Part shown: one piece after another, positions 7,252-14,468 of the stretch
Numbering within the stretch: position 1 is the stretch's first letter
Layout of the letters: the number at the start of each line of letters is the position of its first letter
Source: Lachnospiraceae bacterium
Lineage (GTDB): Bacteria; Bacillota; Clostridia; Lachnospirales; Lachnospiraceae
Direction: 5' to 3'
Length of the DNA: 18,617 nucleotides
Assembly (NCBI GenBank): GCA_021205045.1
Contig: JAJPYH010000226.1
Span: forward strand, 16,322 to 34,938
Translations under genes and position numbers: made by a program
The notes under the pieces: model-generated
Told to the model about the DNA's origin: nothing
Databases searched by the model: none
The model's input: only the letters and a program-made list of their open reading frames with translations

Positions 7252-8586
7252 ATGAAAAAACTGGGGGACGCTCTGCAGGCGCTGGTATGGCTGTTGTTTA
7301 CGGTGGCGGTGGGTTTTGGCAGCACCGTGTATTATTTTAATACGATTGCTTCCTTCGCTGCGACGGATGTCATTGGACTTGTGCTGTGGGGAGTCCTGAT
7401 TTTGATGGTCTTTGTGCTGGCTTTGCTCCTGCATCAGCTGACGGACAGGAAACCGGGATTTTTTCGGCTGGGGGATGGAGCTGCTCTGGTACTGGAGATG
7501 ATCTGCTGTGTGATTCTGGTGGCGGGAGGCATTTACCTCAGGATTGGGCAGGAGTTTGTGGCCTTCTGGTCGGAGCAGGGTGAGAATCCTGTGGTGGAGG
7601 CGGCTTATGTGACGGCCCTGGGTCTGACGGAAAGCTGGTCGGATCTGTTCTCAATGGCCTATGTCTACCTTTTAAATCAGCTGTTTATGCTGGTGGGAAA
7701 TATCAATCTGGCGGCGGCCGGCATGCAGCTGGTGCTGTTTTCCATATTCTGTTTTCTGGCGTATTTTCTGGTGCGGCGGCTCTGGGGGGCGTTTTGTGCC
7801 TGTGTCTGCCTGGGAGGACTGATGCTCTTACCGGAAATGATTCGGGTTTCCATGTACTGTTCTCCGGAAATTCTGCTGATTCTGGCCGCGGTGATTCTGG
7901 GCTGGGTGCTGCATCTTTGCTTTGACAGATTTATGAGAAACGGCAGTAAGGCGGCGCTGGATCTGATTGTTCTGATCTGTTTTGCGGCGGGCTGCCGCTA
8001 TTATCAGAGCGCCCAGGGACTGACGGTACCGGAGTTTGTTTTTCAGGAGAGCGCCCTTGCAGTGAGCGCTCAGACCGCTTTGCTGACGGGACTTCTGGGT
8101 CTGATTTTCTTTTTATTTGCCAATGGGAAAGCCCAAAGAGCGTCAGCCGTCTATATGCTCATGGCTGTGATCATTCTGGCGGCGCAGATGCTGGGGATGC
8201 AGTCAGACGCAGGCTGTCAGACGGCTCTCAGCGTTGTGATGGTGCTGATTTTCGGGCTTACGCTTCAGGGAGTTCTGGCGGGCAGAGCGTCTGAGGAAGA
8301 GGATGGGATGGAGCCGGAGGAAGCGTATGAAGCGGAGTCCGGACCTGAGGATGTGTATGTATCCGGGGCTGATGGGACGTATGAAGCAGAACCTGAGAGA
8401 CTGAATGGTATGATGGATCAGGAGAGCGGCAGCGCGGCGCCGGAACGGACGGGAATCTTTATTCCCAAATCCATGGAGATTCCGGTCAGGAAAAAGAAGG
8501 CAAAGATTGATTATGACAGGGAATTCCCGGAAGAGGAATTGAAGTTTGACATTGAGATTCCGGAAGAGGATGAGTTTGACCGGTAA
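7252..8586 (+). CDS. Polytopic membrane protein of unknown function, possible GT-C-like transferase
   Basis: I do not recognise a named family. The 444 residues have roughly nine to eleven hydrophobic segments (about 10-32, 40-62, 77-98, 153-172, 180-197, 204-225, 235-247, 276-294, 300-315, 325-343), then a hydrophilic tail (345-444). The tail is strongly acidic, then has a basic patch VRKKKAK, then IDYD and an acidic end EEDEFDR. Residues 108-180 resemble the first periplasmic loop of GT-C/PMT-type transferases: acidic residues E111 and E116, then SDLFSMAYVYLLNQLF, ending FLVRRLWG. This is a weak motif resemblance, not homology. GGAGTGAG precedes the ATG, and the gene sits 12 nt after the GtrB-like gene, so a membrane glycosyltransferase using its lipid-linked product is plausible. 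A scaffold or flippase is also possible. Confidence 0.8.
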   Translation: MKKLGDALQALVWLLFTVAVGFGSTVYYFNTIASFAATDVIGLVLWGVLILMVFVLALLLHQLTDRKPGFFRLGDGAALVLEMICCVILVAGGIYLRIGQEFVAFWSEQGENPVVEAAYVTALGLTESWSDLFSMAYVYLLNQLFMLVGNINLAAAGMQLVLFSIFCFLAYFLVRRLWGAFCACVCLGGLMLLPEMIRVSMYCSPEILLILAAVILGWVLHLCFDRFMRNGSKAALDLIVLICFAAGCRYYQSAQGLTVPEFVFQESALAVSAQTALLTGLLGLIFFLFANGKAQRASAVYMLMAVIILAAQMLGMQSDAGCQTALSVVMVLIFGLTLQGVLAGRASEEEDGMEPEEAYEAESGPEDVYVSGADGTYEAEPERLNGMMDQESGSAAPERTGIFIPKSMEIPVRKKKAKIDYDREFPEEELKFDIEIPEEDEFDR

Positions 8587-8615
8587 TACATAATTTCCAT
8601 AAGAAAAGCCACACT

Positions 8616-8654
8616 AAGAAGAGAATCGAAAGATTTTCTTCTTTCTTTTTTTTC
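8616..8654 (+). terminator. Intrinsic terminator after the membrane-protein gene
   Basis: The stem pairs 8616-8627 with 8632-8643 (12 bp, one G-U pair) around a GAAA tetraloop (8628-8631). It is followed by a T-rich run to 8654. It closes the unit that starts at the 4372-4400 promoter. The tepA ribosome site AGGAGG begins at the very next base, 8655. Confidence 0.88.
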
Positions 8655-8669
8655 AGGAGGTTTGCAGTG
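8655..8669 (+). promoter_or_regulatory. Ribosome site fixing the GTG start of tepA
   Basis: A perfect AGGAGG (8655-8660) is followed by 6 nt and GTG (8667-8669). It supports GTG as the start. It directly abuts the T-tract of the preceding terminator hairpin. Confidence 0.85.
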
Positions 8670-9353
8670 GAAGAGACCAATTCAAAGCAGCAGGAGCAAA
8701 GGGAAAGCATCCGTGAAAGCGGTCAGCTTTTATTAAATGAGAATTCACAGAAAAACGAGATTTATCTGGTCACGATCATCGGCGAGGTGGAGGGCCATGA
8801 TGTGCTGGGAAACAACGCGAAGACTACCAAATATGAGCATGTCCTGCCGCAGCTGGCGGCCATTGAGGACAGCGGGGAGATTGACGGAGTGCTGGTGCTG
8901 ATCAACACCATGGGCGGAGATGTGGAGGCGGGGCTTGCCATCGCGGAGATGCTGGCCAGTCTGAGCAAGCCCACAGTTTCTCTGGTGCTGGGCGGCTCCC
9001 ATTCCATCGGGGTGCCCATCGCTGTCAGCACGGATTATTCCTATATTGTCCCCACAGGAACCATGGTGATTCATCCGGTGCGGATGAACGGGACTGTCAT
9101 CGGCGTGCGCCAGACCTTTGATTATTTCCGCCAGATTCAGGATCGGATTACAGGCTTTGTGGCTTCTCACTGCGGGATCAGTGAAAAGCGTTACGTGGAG
9201 CTGATGATGGAGACGGAGATGCTGACCAAGGATGTGGGCAGCATTCTGGTGGGGGAGGATTGCGTCAGAGAAGGAATCATCAACGAGGTGGGCGGCATCA
9301 GCCAGGCCATGGGGAAACTTCACGAGATGATAGAGAAAAGAAATGACAAATGA
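8667..9353 (+). CDS. tepA: ClpP-fold serine protease TepA
   Basis: TepA-type proteins are cytosolic ClpP-like peptidases; in B. subtilis TepA was linked to protein translocation and processing of short peptides. The 228 residues carry the family core: GEVEGHDVLGNNAKTTKYEH, INTMGGDVEAGLAIAEMLAS and LGGSHSIGVPIAVS. Putative triad residues are S113 (in HSIG), H136 (in MVIHPVRM) and D189 (in TKDVGS). The C-terminal VGEDCVREGIINEVGG matches the ClpP-type end. The start is GTG 8667, with AGGAGG (8655-8660) 6 nt upstream. There is no ATG in the first codons of the conserved part. A terminator hairpin directly precedes the ribosome site, so its transcription start is unclear. The gene lies before spoIIIE as in B. 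subtilis. Confidence 0.92.
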   Translation: MEETNSKQQEQRESIRESGQLLLNENSQKNEIYLVTIIGEVEGHDVLGNNAKTTKYEHVLPQLAAIEDSGEIDGVLVLINTMGGDVEAGLAIAEMLASLSKPTVSLVLGGSHSIGVPIAVSTDYSYIVPTGTMVIHPVRMNGTVIGVRQTFDYFRQIQDRITGFVASHCGISEKRYVELMMETEMLTKDVGSILVGEDCVREGIINEVGGISQAMGKLHEMIEKRNDK

Positions 9354-9371
9354 AAAAAACTATGCTAGAAT
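9343..9371 (+). promoter_or_regulatory. Predicted promoter of spoIIIE
   Basis: The -35 box ATGACA (9343-9348) and -10 box TAGAAT (9366-9371) each match consensus at 5 of 6 bases, with a 17-nt spacer. A TG two bases before the -10 box makes it an extended -10 type. It straddles the tepA stop codon (9351-9353). Confidence 0.65.
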
Positions 9372-9422
9372 GAAAGCGTTTTGAACGATATTATTTGAGC
9401 GGATGAGAAAAGTGAGGATAGC

Positions 9423-12400
9423 ATGGCGGCTGGTTCCGGAAGCAGGACAGGGACAAAAAAGAGCACAGGCACAACAGGAAGCACCCGGGGCGCGGGCAGA
9501 AGCACCCGCAGTACCGGTACGGGAAAGAGCACAGGCGGTTCGGGCTCAGGGAAGAGTACCCGCAGCACGGGCCGTACCGGCAGAGGAGGGAGCAGATCCG
9601 GTTCGGGCGCCAGGACAGGTACCGGCAGCAGAACGGGAAAGCCAAAGCCGTCTGCCGCTGCCAGAAGACAGCAGCAGGAACTTTATCAGGAGGCTGCCTT
9701 TATTGTTGTCTGTGTGTTTCTGGCCTTTCTTTTTTTGTGTAATTTTGGGATCGCCGGGCCTGTGGGTAATTTCCTGAAGGGGATTATGTTCGGGCTTTTT
9801 GGGCTGACGGCGTATGCAGCTCCGTTATTGCTTGCGGCGGGTGTGATCTTCTGGTGGATCAACCGGGGGCAGGGCATCGCGTACAGAAAGATCATTCCCG
9901 GCTTTCTTTTGCTGATTGATGCGGGGGCCTTCTGTGAGTTATTCGCTAAAAGGCTTGACGATATGGAGCAGTACAGCATTGTCTCTCTGTATGAGAACAG
10001 CGCGGAGTACTGGAACGGGGGCGGCGCCCTGGGCGGGTCTGTGGCCTATTGCCTGTATCACTTTCTGTCCACGGCAGGGGCAGTATTGATTTTGCTGGCC
10101 GTTGCACTGATCTGTGTGGTACTTCTGACAGAAAAGTCCTTTGTGGGATGGATGCAGAGCATGGGCGAGGCAGCCGGTTCCACTGCCAGCAGAGGCGCGG
10201 AGAGCGCAAGACGCCGGCAGCAGCAAAGAGCAGAGGACAGAAGAAACAGAAGAGAACAGGAAGCGCAGGAAACGGAGAACCTGGAGGAAGAGTCCGGGGC
10301 GGAGAAACGGGGTGCCTTTTTCCCCTGGGTTCATATGTTAAATAATGATACCAGGAGTACCCGTGCAGAGAAGAGTACTGCCGGGGGAGAGGATGACTGG
10401 ATCCGGGAGAGCGCGGATCCTGCTTCAAAACAGACGGCAGTCCGGGGAAACTCTGAAACTGCGGAGGATCAGGAGGCTCCTTTCTATAAAAGCGCCCGCG
10501 TCCACGAGCCCGAGCCTTCAAAGCCGGTGCAGAAGGAGGCAGAGCCGGAGGAGCCCGGGACGGCTGTCATTGATTTTGACGGAATCCGGGAGCTGACCAG
10601 AAGGCGTACATATTATCAGCAGGAGATCTGGCCTGAGCCGGGAGAGGGGGATTCCCAGCAGGAGATGGGCGGCAGATCTGCGGGGGCGGAAGCCTGGCAG
10701 GGAAGCTTGGGCAGAGCCGCAGGAATGGGAACACAACCGGAGAGCTTTCGCAGATCTGGAGAAGCGGGATATTTCCAGGAAAGCAGGGACAGAACCGGAG
10801 AAATGGAAGCTCAGCAGGGAAGCCCGGGCAGAGCCGGAGGAACAGAAGCCTGGCAGGAAATGCGCGGCAGAACTGGAGAAAGGAAGCCCTCCCAGGGAGG
10901 ATGGCCTGAAGCCGGGGAAGTGGCTTCCGGAGAGCAAGATTATGAGGAGCCCGGATTCCGGGAGCCGGAAGGGGAATTACCCCCGGGAGAATATGTGCAG
11001 CGGGAGATTCCCCGGGAGATTCTTTATGGTAAGGGAAGCTCGGACCCGGCAGGAAAAAGAGTGCCGGAGAGCGCCCAGCGGCCGAAGGCGGAATACCGTT
11101 TCCCACCCTTAAGCTTTTTAAATCCGGGAAAGCCCGGAAAGGGGGATTCCCCCAGAGAACTGGAGGAGACGGCCAGAAGACTGAAGGAATGTCTGGAGAC
11201 CTTTGGCGTCAGAGTCACCATCACCAACATCAGTAAAGGGCCTGCGGTTACCCGGTATGAGATTCAGCCCGAGCAGGGCGTCAAGGTCAGCAAGATCGTC
11301 AATCTTTCCGATGACATCAAGCTGAATCTGGCCGCTACGGATATCCGCATTGAAGCCCCCATTCCCGGCAAGGCTGCCATCGGCATCGAGGTGCCCAACC
11401 GGGAGAACAGTCCGGTTCCTTTGAGGGATCTGCTGGAATCCGCTGAGTACAGGAATTTTAAAACCGAAAAATCCAAATTGGCTTTTGCGGTTGGAAAGGA
11501 TATTTCCGGCAAGGTGGTGGTGACGGACATCGCCAAAATGCCTCATGTGCTGATTGCCGGTGCCACAGGCTCAGGAAAGAGTGTGTGCATCAATACCATC
11601 ATTTTGAGCCTGATCTATAAAGCTTCCCCTGAGGATGTGCAGATGATCATGATCGATCCCAAGGTGGTGGAGTTAAATATTTACAACGGCATTCCTCATC
11701 TGATGATTCCTGTAGTGACAGACCCAAAGAAGGCTGCCTCAGCTTTGCACTGGGGCGTGGCGGAAATGATGGATCGGTACGAGAAGTTCGCCCAGCTGGG
11801 CGTGCGCGACCTGAATGGTTACAATGCGAAGGCTATGAGCTTAAAGGTTGCGGAGGATGGCACGGAGCTGAAAAAGCTGCCGCAGATCGTCATCATTGTG
11901 GATGAGCTGGCGGATCTGATGATGGTCTCCCCGGGCGAAGTGGAGGAGAGCATCTGCCGTCTGGCACAGCTGGCCAGAGCGGCGGGGATTCATCTGATCA
12001 TCGCCACCCAGCGTCCCAGCGTGGATGTGATCACCGGTCTGATTAAGGCCAATATGCCGTCCAGAATCGCTTTTTCTGTCACCAGCGGTGTGGATTCCCG
12101 CACTATTCTGGATATGAACGGAGCGGAGAAGCTTCTGGGCAAGGGGGACATGCTCTTTTATCCCCAGGGCTACGCCAAGCCCACCAGAATTCAGGGAGCC
12201 TTCGTTACCGAGGAAGAGATTCAAAGGGTGGTGGATTTCCTGAAAAATCAGAAGCTGGGCAATGTGTACCAGGCGGATATCGAGGAAAAAATGAAAAACC
12301 TGGACAGCTCTGCCGAAGCGGACGGTCAGTCCGCAGGGCAGGCGACCGCGAATAACAGGGATGTGCTGTTTCCGGAGGTTGGCCGGTATATCATTCAGAA

Positions 12401-12593
12401 GGATATGGAGAAGGGCGACAAACCGCCGTCCATCGGGATGCTGCAGAGGGTGTTCAAGATTGGCTTCAACCGGGCAGCTCGGATTATGGATCAGCTCAGC
12501 GAGTACGGGGTGGTCAGCGAAGCGGAGGGCACCAAGCCCCGCAAGCTTTTGATGAATATGGAGCAGTTCGAGCAGCTGCTAGAGGAAATCTGA
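9423..12593 (+). CDS. spoIIIE: DNA translocase of the FtsK/SpoIIIE family
   Basis: A membrane-anchored hexameric ATPase that pumps chromosomal DNA through the septum at division or sporulation. The 1056 residues exceed the roughly 750-800 of B. subtilis SpoIIIE, because of a disordered Gly/Ser/Thr/Arg head (1-77) and a long linker. Membrane helices lie at about 91-110, 113-137, 147-165 and 199-226. The linker (about 230-560) is rich in Glu, Arg, Pro and Gly and holds about seven 13-residue repeats (412-502). The motor has Walker A GATGSGKS (713-720), Walker B IIVDELAD (D827, E828) and HLIIATQRPS. The C-terminal winged helix (about 983-1050, LFPEVGRYI to EYGVVSEAEG) reads DNA orientation sequences. 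GTGAGGAT precedes the ATG. Placement after tepA favours the SpoIIIE ortholog; a division role as FtsK is equally compatible. Confidence 0.95.
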   Translation: MAAGSGSRTGTKKSTGTTGSTRGAGRSTRSTGTGKSTGGSGSGKSTRSTGRTGRGGSRSGSGARTGTGSRTGKPKPSAAARRQQQELYQEAAFIVVCVFLAFLFLCNFGIAGPVGNFLKGIMFGLFGLTAYAAPLLLAAGVIFWWINRGQGIAYRKIIPGFLLLIDAGAFCELFAKRLDDMEQYSIVSLYENSAEYWNGGGALGGSVAYCLYHFLSTAGAVLILLAVALICVVLLTEKSFVGWMQSMGEAAGSTASRGAESARRRQQQRAEDRRNRREQEAQETENLEEESGAEKRGAFFPWVHMLNNDTRSTRAEKSTAGGEDDWIRESADPASKQTAVRGNSETAEDQEAPFYKSARVHEPEPSKPVQKEAEPEEPGTAVIDFDGIRELTRRRTYYQQEIWPEPGEGDSQQEMGGRSAGAEAWQGSLGRAAGMGTQPESFRRSGEAGYFQESRDRTGEMEAQQGSPGRAGGTEAWQEMRGRTGERKPSQGGWPEAGEVASGEQDYEEPGFREPEGELPPGEYVQREIPREILYGKGSSDPAGKRVPESAQRPKAEYRFPPLSFLNPGKPGKGDSPRELEETARRLKECLETFGVRVTITNISKGPAVTRYEIQPEQGVKVSKIVNLSDDIKLNLAATDIRIEAPIPGKAAIGIEVPNRENSPVPLRDLLESAEYRNFKTEKSKLAFAVGKDISGKVVVTDIAKMPHVLIAGATGSGKSVCINTIILSLIYKASPEDVQMIMIDPKVVELNIYNGIPHLMIPVVTDPKKAASALHWGVAEMMDRYEKFAQLGVRDLNGYNAKAMSLKVAEDGTELKKLPQIVIIVDELADLMMVSPGEVEESICRLAQLARAAGIHLIIATQRPSVDVITGLIKANMPSRIAFSVTSGVDSRTILDMNGAEKLLGKGDMLFYPQGYAKPTRIQGAFVTEEEIQRVVDFLKNQKLGNVYQADIEEKMKNLDSSAEADGQSAGQATANNRDVLFPEVGRYIIQKDMEKGDKPPSIGMLQRVFKIGFNRAARIMDQLSEYGVVSEAEGTKPRKLLMNMEQFEQLLEEI
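9429..9653 (+). repeat. Low-complexity Gly/Ser/Thr/Arg head of SpoIIIE
   Basis: About 75 codons use almost only Gly, Ser, Thr, Arg, Lys and Ala, with recurring units such as GKSTRSTG and RTGTGSRTG. The DNA repeats short purine-rich blocks such as AGCAC and GGGAAAGAGC. It precedes the first membrane helix and should be a flexible, positively charged cytoplasmic tail. Confidence 0.75.
10656..10929 (+). repeat. Degenerate tandem repeats (about 39 nt / 13 residues) in the SpoIIIE linker
   Basis: SpoIIIE residues 412-502 fall into about seven degenerate units of 12-14 residues. The consensus is roughly Q-(G/E)-x-x-G-R-(A/T)-G-(E/G)-x-E-A-W. Clear copies are QGSPGRAGGTEAW, QEMRGRTGERKPS and QESRDRTGEMEAQ. 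The DNA repeats the words CAGGGAAGC, GGCAGAGCC and GAAGCCTGGCAGG, pointing to internal duplication rather than chance bias. Confidence 0.7.
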
Positions 12594-12712
12594 AGGCAGA
12601 AATACCTGCCATGAAAGGGATAGAAACGTTTCTGATCAGGGGTCCGGCCGCAGCCGGCAGGCAAAAGGAAGCAGGTCAGGGTATTGACAGACAAAAATGA
12701 AGGAGGAGACAA
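12594..12712 (+). promoter_or_regulatory. fhs leader with several inverted repeats
   Basis: The gap holds a 5-bp hairpin GGCAG/CTGCC (12595-12610), a perfect 12-bp palindrome AGAAACGTTTCT (12622-12633), an overlapping palindrome CTGATCAG (12632-12639) and a hairpin CCGGC/GCCGG (12644-12657). None has a T-tract, so an ordinary terminator is unlikely. AGGAGGAG at 12701-12708 is the fhs ribosome site. I did not recognise a THF riboswitch. A TTGACA at 12684 is too close to the gene to be a normal -35 box. Confidence 0.45.
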
Positions 12713-14383
12713 ATGAAGAGTGACATTGAAATCGCACAGGAAGCCGTCATGGAGCCCATTGTGAAGGTGGCGGAGCGCGCAGGTATCAAAGAAGACGACC
12801 TGGAATTATATGGCAGATATAAAGCCAAAATTTCAGATGAGTATATCAAAAGCAAGGCAAATGAAAAGAACGGCAAACTGATCTTAGTCACTGCCGTCAA
12901 CCCCACTCCCGCGGGAGAGGGAAAGACGACAGTCAGCATCGGTCTGGGGCAGGCCCTGTGCCGGCTGGGCAAAAACGCGGTGATCGCTCTCCGCGAGCCC
13001 TCCCTTGGCCCCTGCTTTGGCATCAAGGGCGGCGCTGCCGGGGGCGGGTATGCTCAGGTGGTGCCCATGGAGGATCTGAACCTGCATTTCACCGGGGATT
13101 TCCATGCCATTACCTCCGCCAACAATCTGCTGGCGGCACTTCTGGACAATCATATTCAGCAGGGAAATGAGTTAAATATCGACCCCCGAAATATCGTCTG
13201 GAAGCGCTGCATGGACATGAATGACCGGGTTCTGCGCAACATCGTGGTGGGCCTTGGCAGCAAGGCGGACGGTTTTGTCAGGGAAGATCATTTTGTGATC
13301 ACCGTGGCCAGCGAGGTCATGGCAGTTCTGTGCCTTGCCACAGATATGCAGGATCTGAAGGAACGGCTGGGGCGCATGGTGGTGGCCTATGATCTGAGCG
13401 GAAAGCCGGTGACGGCAAAAGACCTGAAGGCTGTGGGCGCCATGGCGGCGCTGTTAAAGGACGCCATCCGGCCCAACCTGATTCAGACGCTGGAGCATAC
13501 TCCGGCTCTGGTCCACGGCGGTCCCTTTGCCAATATCGCCCATGGCTGTAATTCTGTGATCGCCACGAAAACCGCCCTGAAAATGGCGGATTATGTGGTG
13601 ACAGAGGCAGGCTTTGGCGCGGATCTGGGCGCGGAGAAGTTTTTTGACATCAAATGCCACATGAGCGGCCTTCAGCCCGACGCTGTGGTTTTGGTTGCAA
13701 CTTTGAAGGCTTTGAAGTATAATGGCGGAGTGCCAAAGAGCGAGGTTTCCAGGCCGGACATGGACGCGTTGAAGCGCGGCATCGTGAATCTGGAGAAGCA
13801 CATCGAGAATCTGCAGAAGTTCGGAGTGCCGGTGGTGGTGACCCTGAATGCCTTTACCACCGATACCCAGGAGGAACTGGATTATGTCAGGAGCTTCTGT
13901 CAGGAGAGAAACTGCGAGTTTGCCGTCTGTCAGGTCTGGGCCAAAGGCGGAGAGGGCGGAGAGCTTCTGGCCCGGAAGGTTCTGGATACCCTGGAGACAA
14001 AGGAGAGCCACTTCCATCCGCTTTATGATGTGAACGATACCCTGGTGCACAAGATTGAGACCATCGCCAGGGAAATCTACGGCGCGAAGAGCGTGAATTT
14101 CGCTCCGGCAGCCGCAAAGCAGCTGGCCAATCTGGAAAAGCTTGGCTTTGGAAATCTGCCCGTCTGCATGGCCAAGACCCAGTATTCCCTGAGTGACAAT
14201 CCGGAGCTTCTGGGCCGTCCTGAGGGCTTTGAGCTGAACGTGCGGGAGGCCTATGTATCCGCGGGCGCCGGCTTTGTGGTGGTGCTGACCGGGTCTGTGA
14301 TGACCATGCCCGGCCTTTCCAAAAATCCGGCGGCCTACGGAATCGACGTGGACGAAAGCGGCAGAATTACAGGATTATTTTAA
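12713..14383 (+). CDS. fhs: Formate--tetrahydrofolate ligase
   Basis: Fhs joins formate to tetrahydrofolate using ATP, giving 10-formyl-THF. It is cytoplasmic and serves the methyl branch of the Wood-Ljungdahl pathway or purine and formyl-Met supply. The 556 residues are full length. The N-terminus has the family start IEIAQ..MEPIVKVAERAGI, the P-loop TPAGEGKTT (65-73), REPSLGPCFGIKGGAAGGGY, MEDLNLHFTGD and PFANIAHGCNS. Later segments are FGADLGAEKFFDIKC and the C-terminal TGSVMTMPGLSKNP. AGGAGG at 12701-12706 is 6 nt before ATG. folD, the next pathway enzyme, starts 85 nt downstream. Fhs alone does not prove acetogenesis; many Lachnospiraceae have it without the full pathway. Confidence 0.98.
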   Translation: MKSDIEIAQEAVMEPIVKVAERAGIKEDDLELYGRYKAKISDEYIKSKANEKNGKLILVTAVNPTPAGEGKTTVSIGLGQALCRLGKNAVIALREPSLGPCFGIKGGAAGGGYAQVVPMEDLNLHFTGDFHAITSANNLLAALLDNHIQQGNELNIDPRNIVWKRCMDMNDRVLRNIVVGLGSKADGFVREDHFVITVASEVMAVLCLATDMQDLKERLGRMVVAYDLSGKPVTAKDLKAVGAMAALLKDAIRPNLIQTLEHTPALVHGGPFANIAHGCNSVIATKTALKMADYVVTEAGFGADLGAEKFFDIKCHMSGLQPDAVVLVATLKALKYNGGVPKSEVSRPDMDALKRGIVNLEKHIENLQKFGVPVVVTLNAFTTDTQEELDYVRSFCQERNCEFAVCQVWAKGGEGGELLARKVLDTLETKESHFHPLYDVNDTLVHKIETIAREIYGAKSVNFAPAAAKQLANLEKLGFGNLPVCMAKTQYSLSDNPELLGRPEGFELNVREAYVSAGAGFVVVLTGSVMTMPGLSKNPAAYGIDVDESGRITGLF

Positions 14384-14468
14384 AAAAACATGCGCCGCAG
14401 CGGCAGGGAATGCAGTGCAACGCAGCCCGCGGCCGGCGCGGCAGGTCAATACAATTGTAAGGAGCATT
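14384..14468 (+). other. fhs-folD gap with GC-rich hairpins
   Basis: Two short hairpins are visible: GCCG-CAG-CGGC (14394-14404) and CCGCG-GCCGG-CGCGG (14427-14441). The palindrome ACAATTGT follows (14451-14458), right before the folD ribosome site AAGGAG (14459-14464). There is no T-tract after either hairpin and no convincing promoter. fhs and folD are probably read together. Confidence 0.4.

Noticed and set aside
8745..9323. Long minus-strand frame inside tepA (192 codons)
   Set aside because: It is opposite a clearly conserved gene, rich in His, Gln and Leu as expected of a reverse-strand shadow, with no ribosome site.
9403..9777. Overlapping frame in the SpoIIIE head giving an Arg/Ala/Gln/Pro-rich peptide
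   Set aside because: It is a by-product of the GC-rich repetitive head; it lacks its own ribosome site and is not protein-like outside the repeats.
12595..12657. Terminator after spoIIIE
   Set aside because: The hairpins are short and none is followed by a T-tract.
12684..12689. TTGACA as a -35 box for fhs
   Set aside because: A -10 box would fall on the ribosome site and start codon; no suitable sequence is there.
13454..14050. Minus-strand frame inside fhs (198 codons)
   Set aside because: It is antisense to highly conserved fhs sequence and has no protein motif.
14415..14468. Earlier start for folD
   Set aside because: The extra 18 residues are Arg/Pro-rich, come from hairpin-forming spacer DNA and are absent from the conserved family start.
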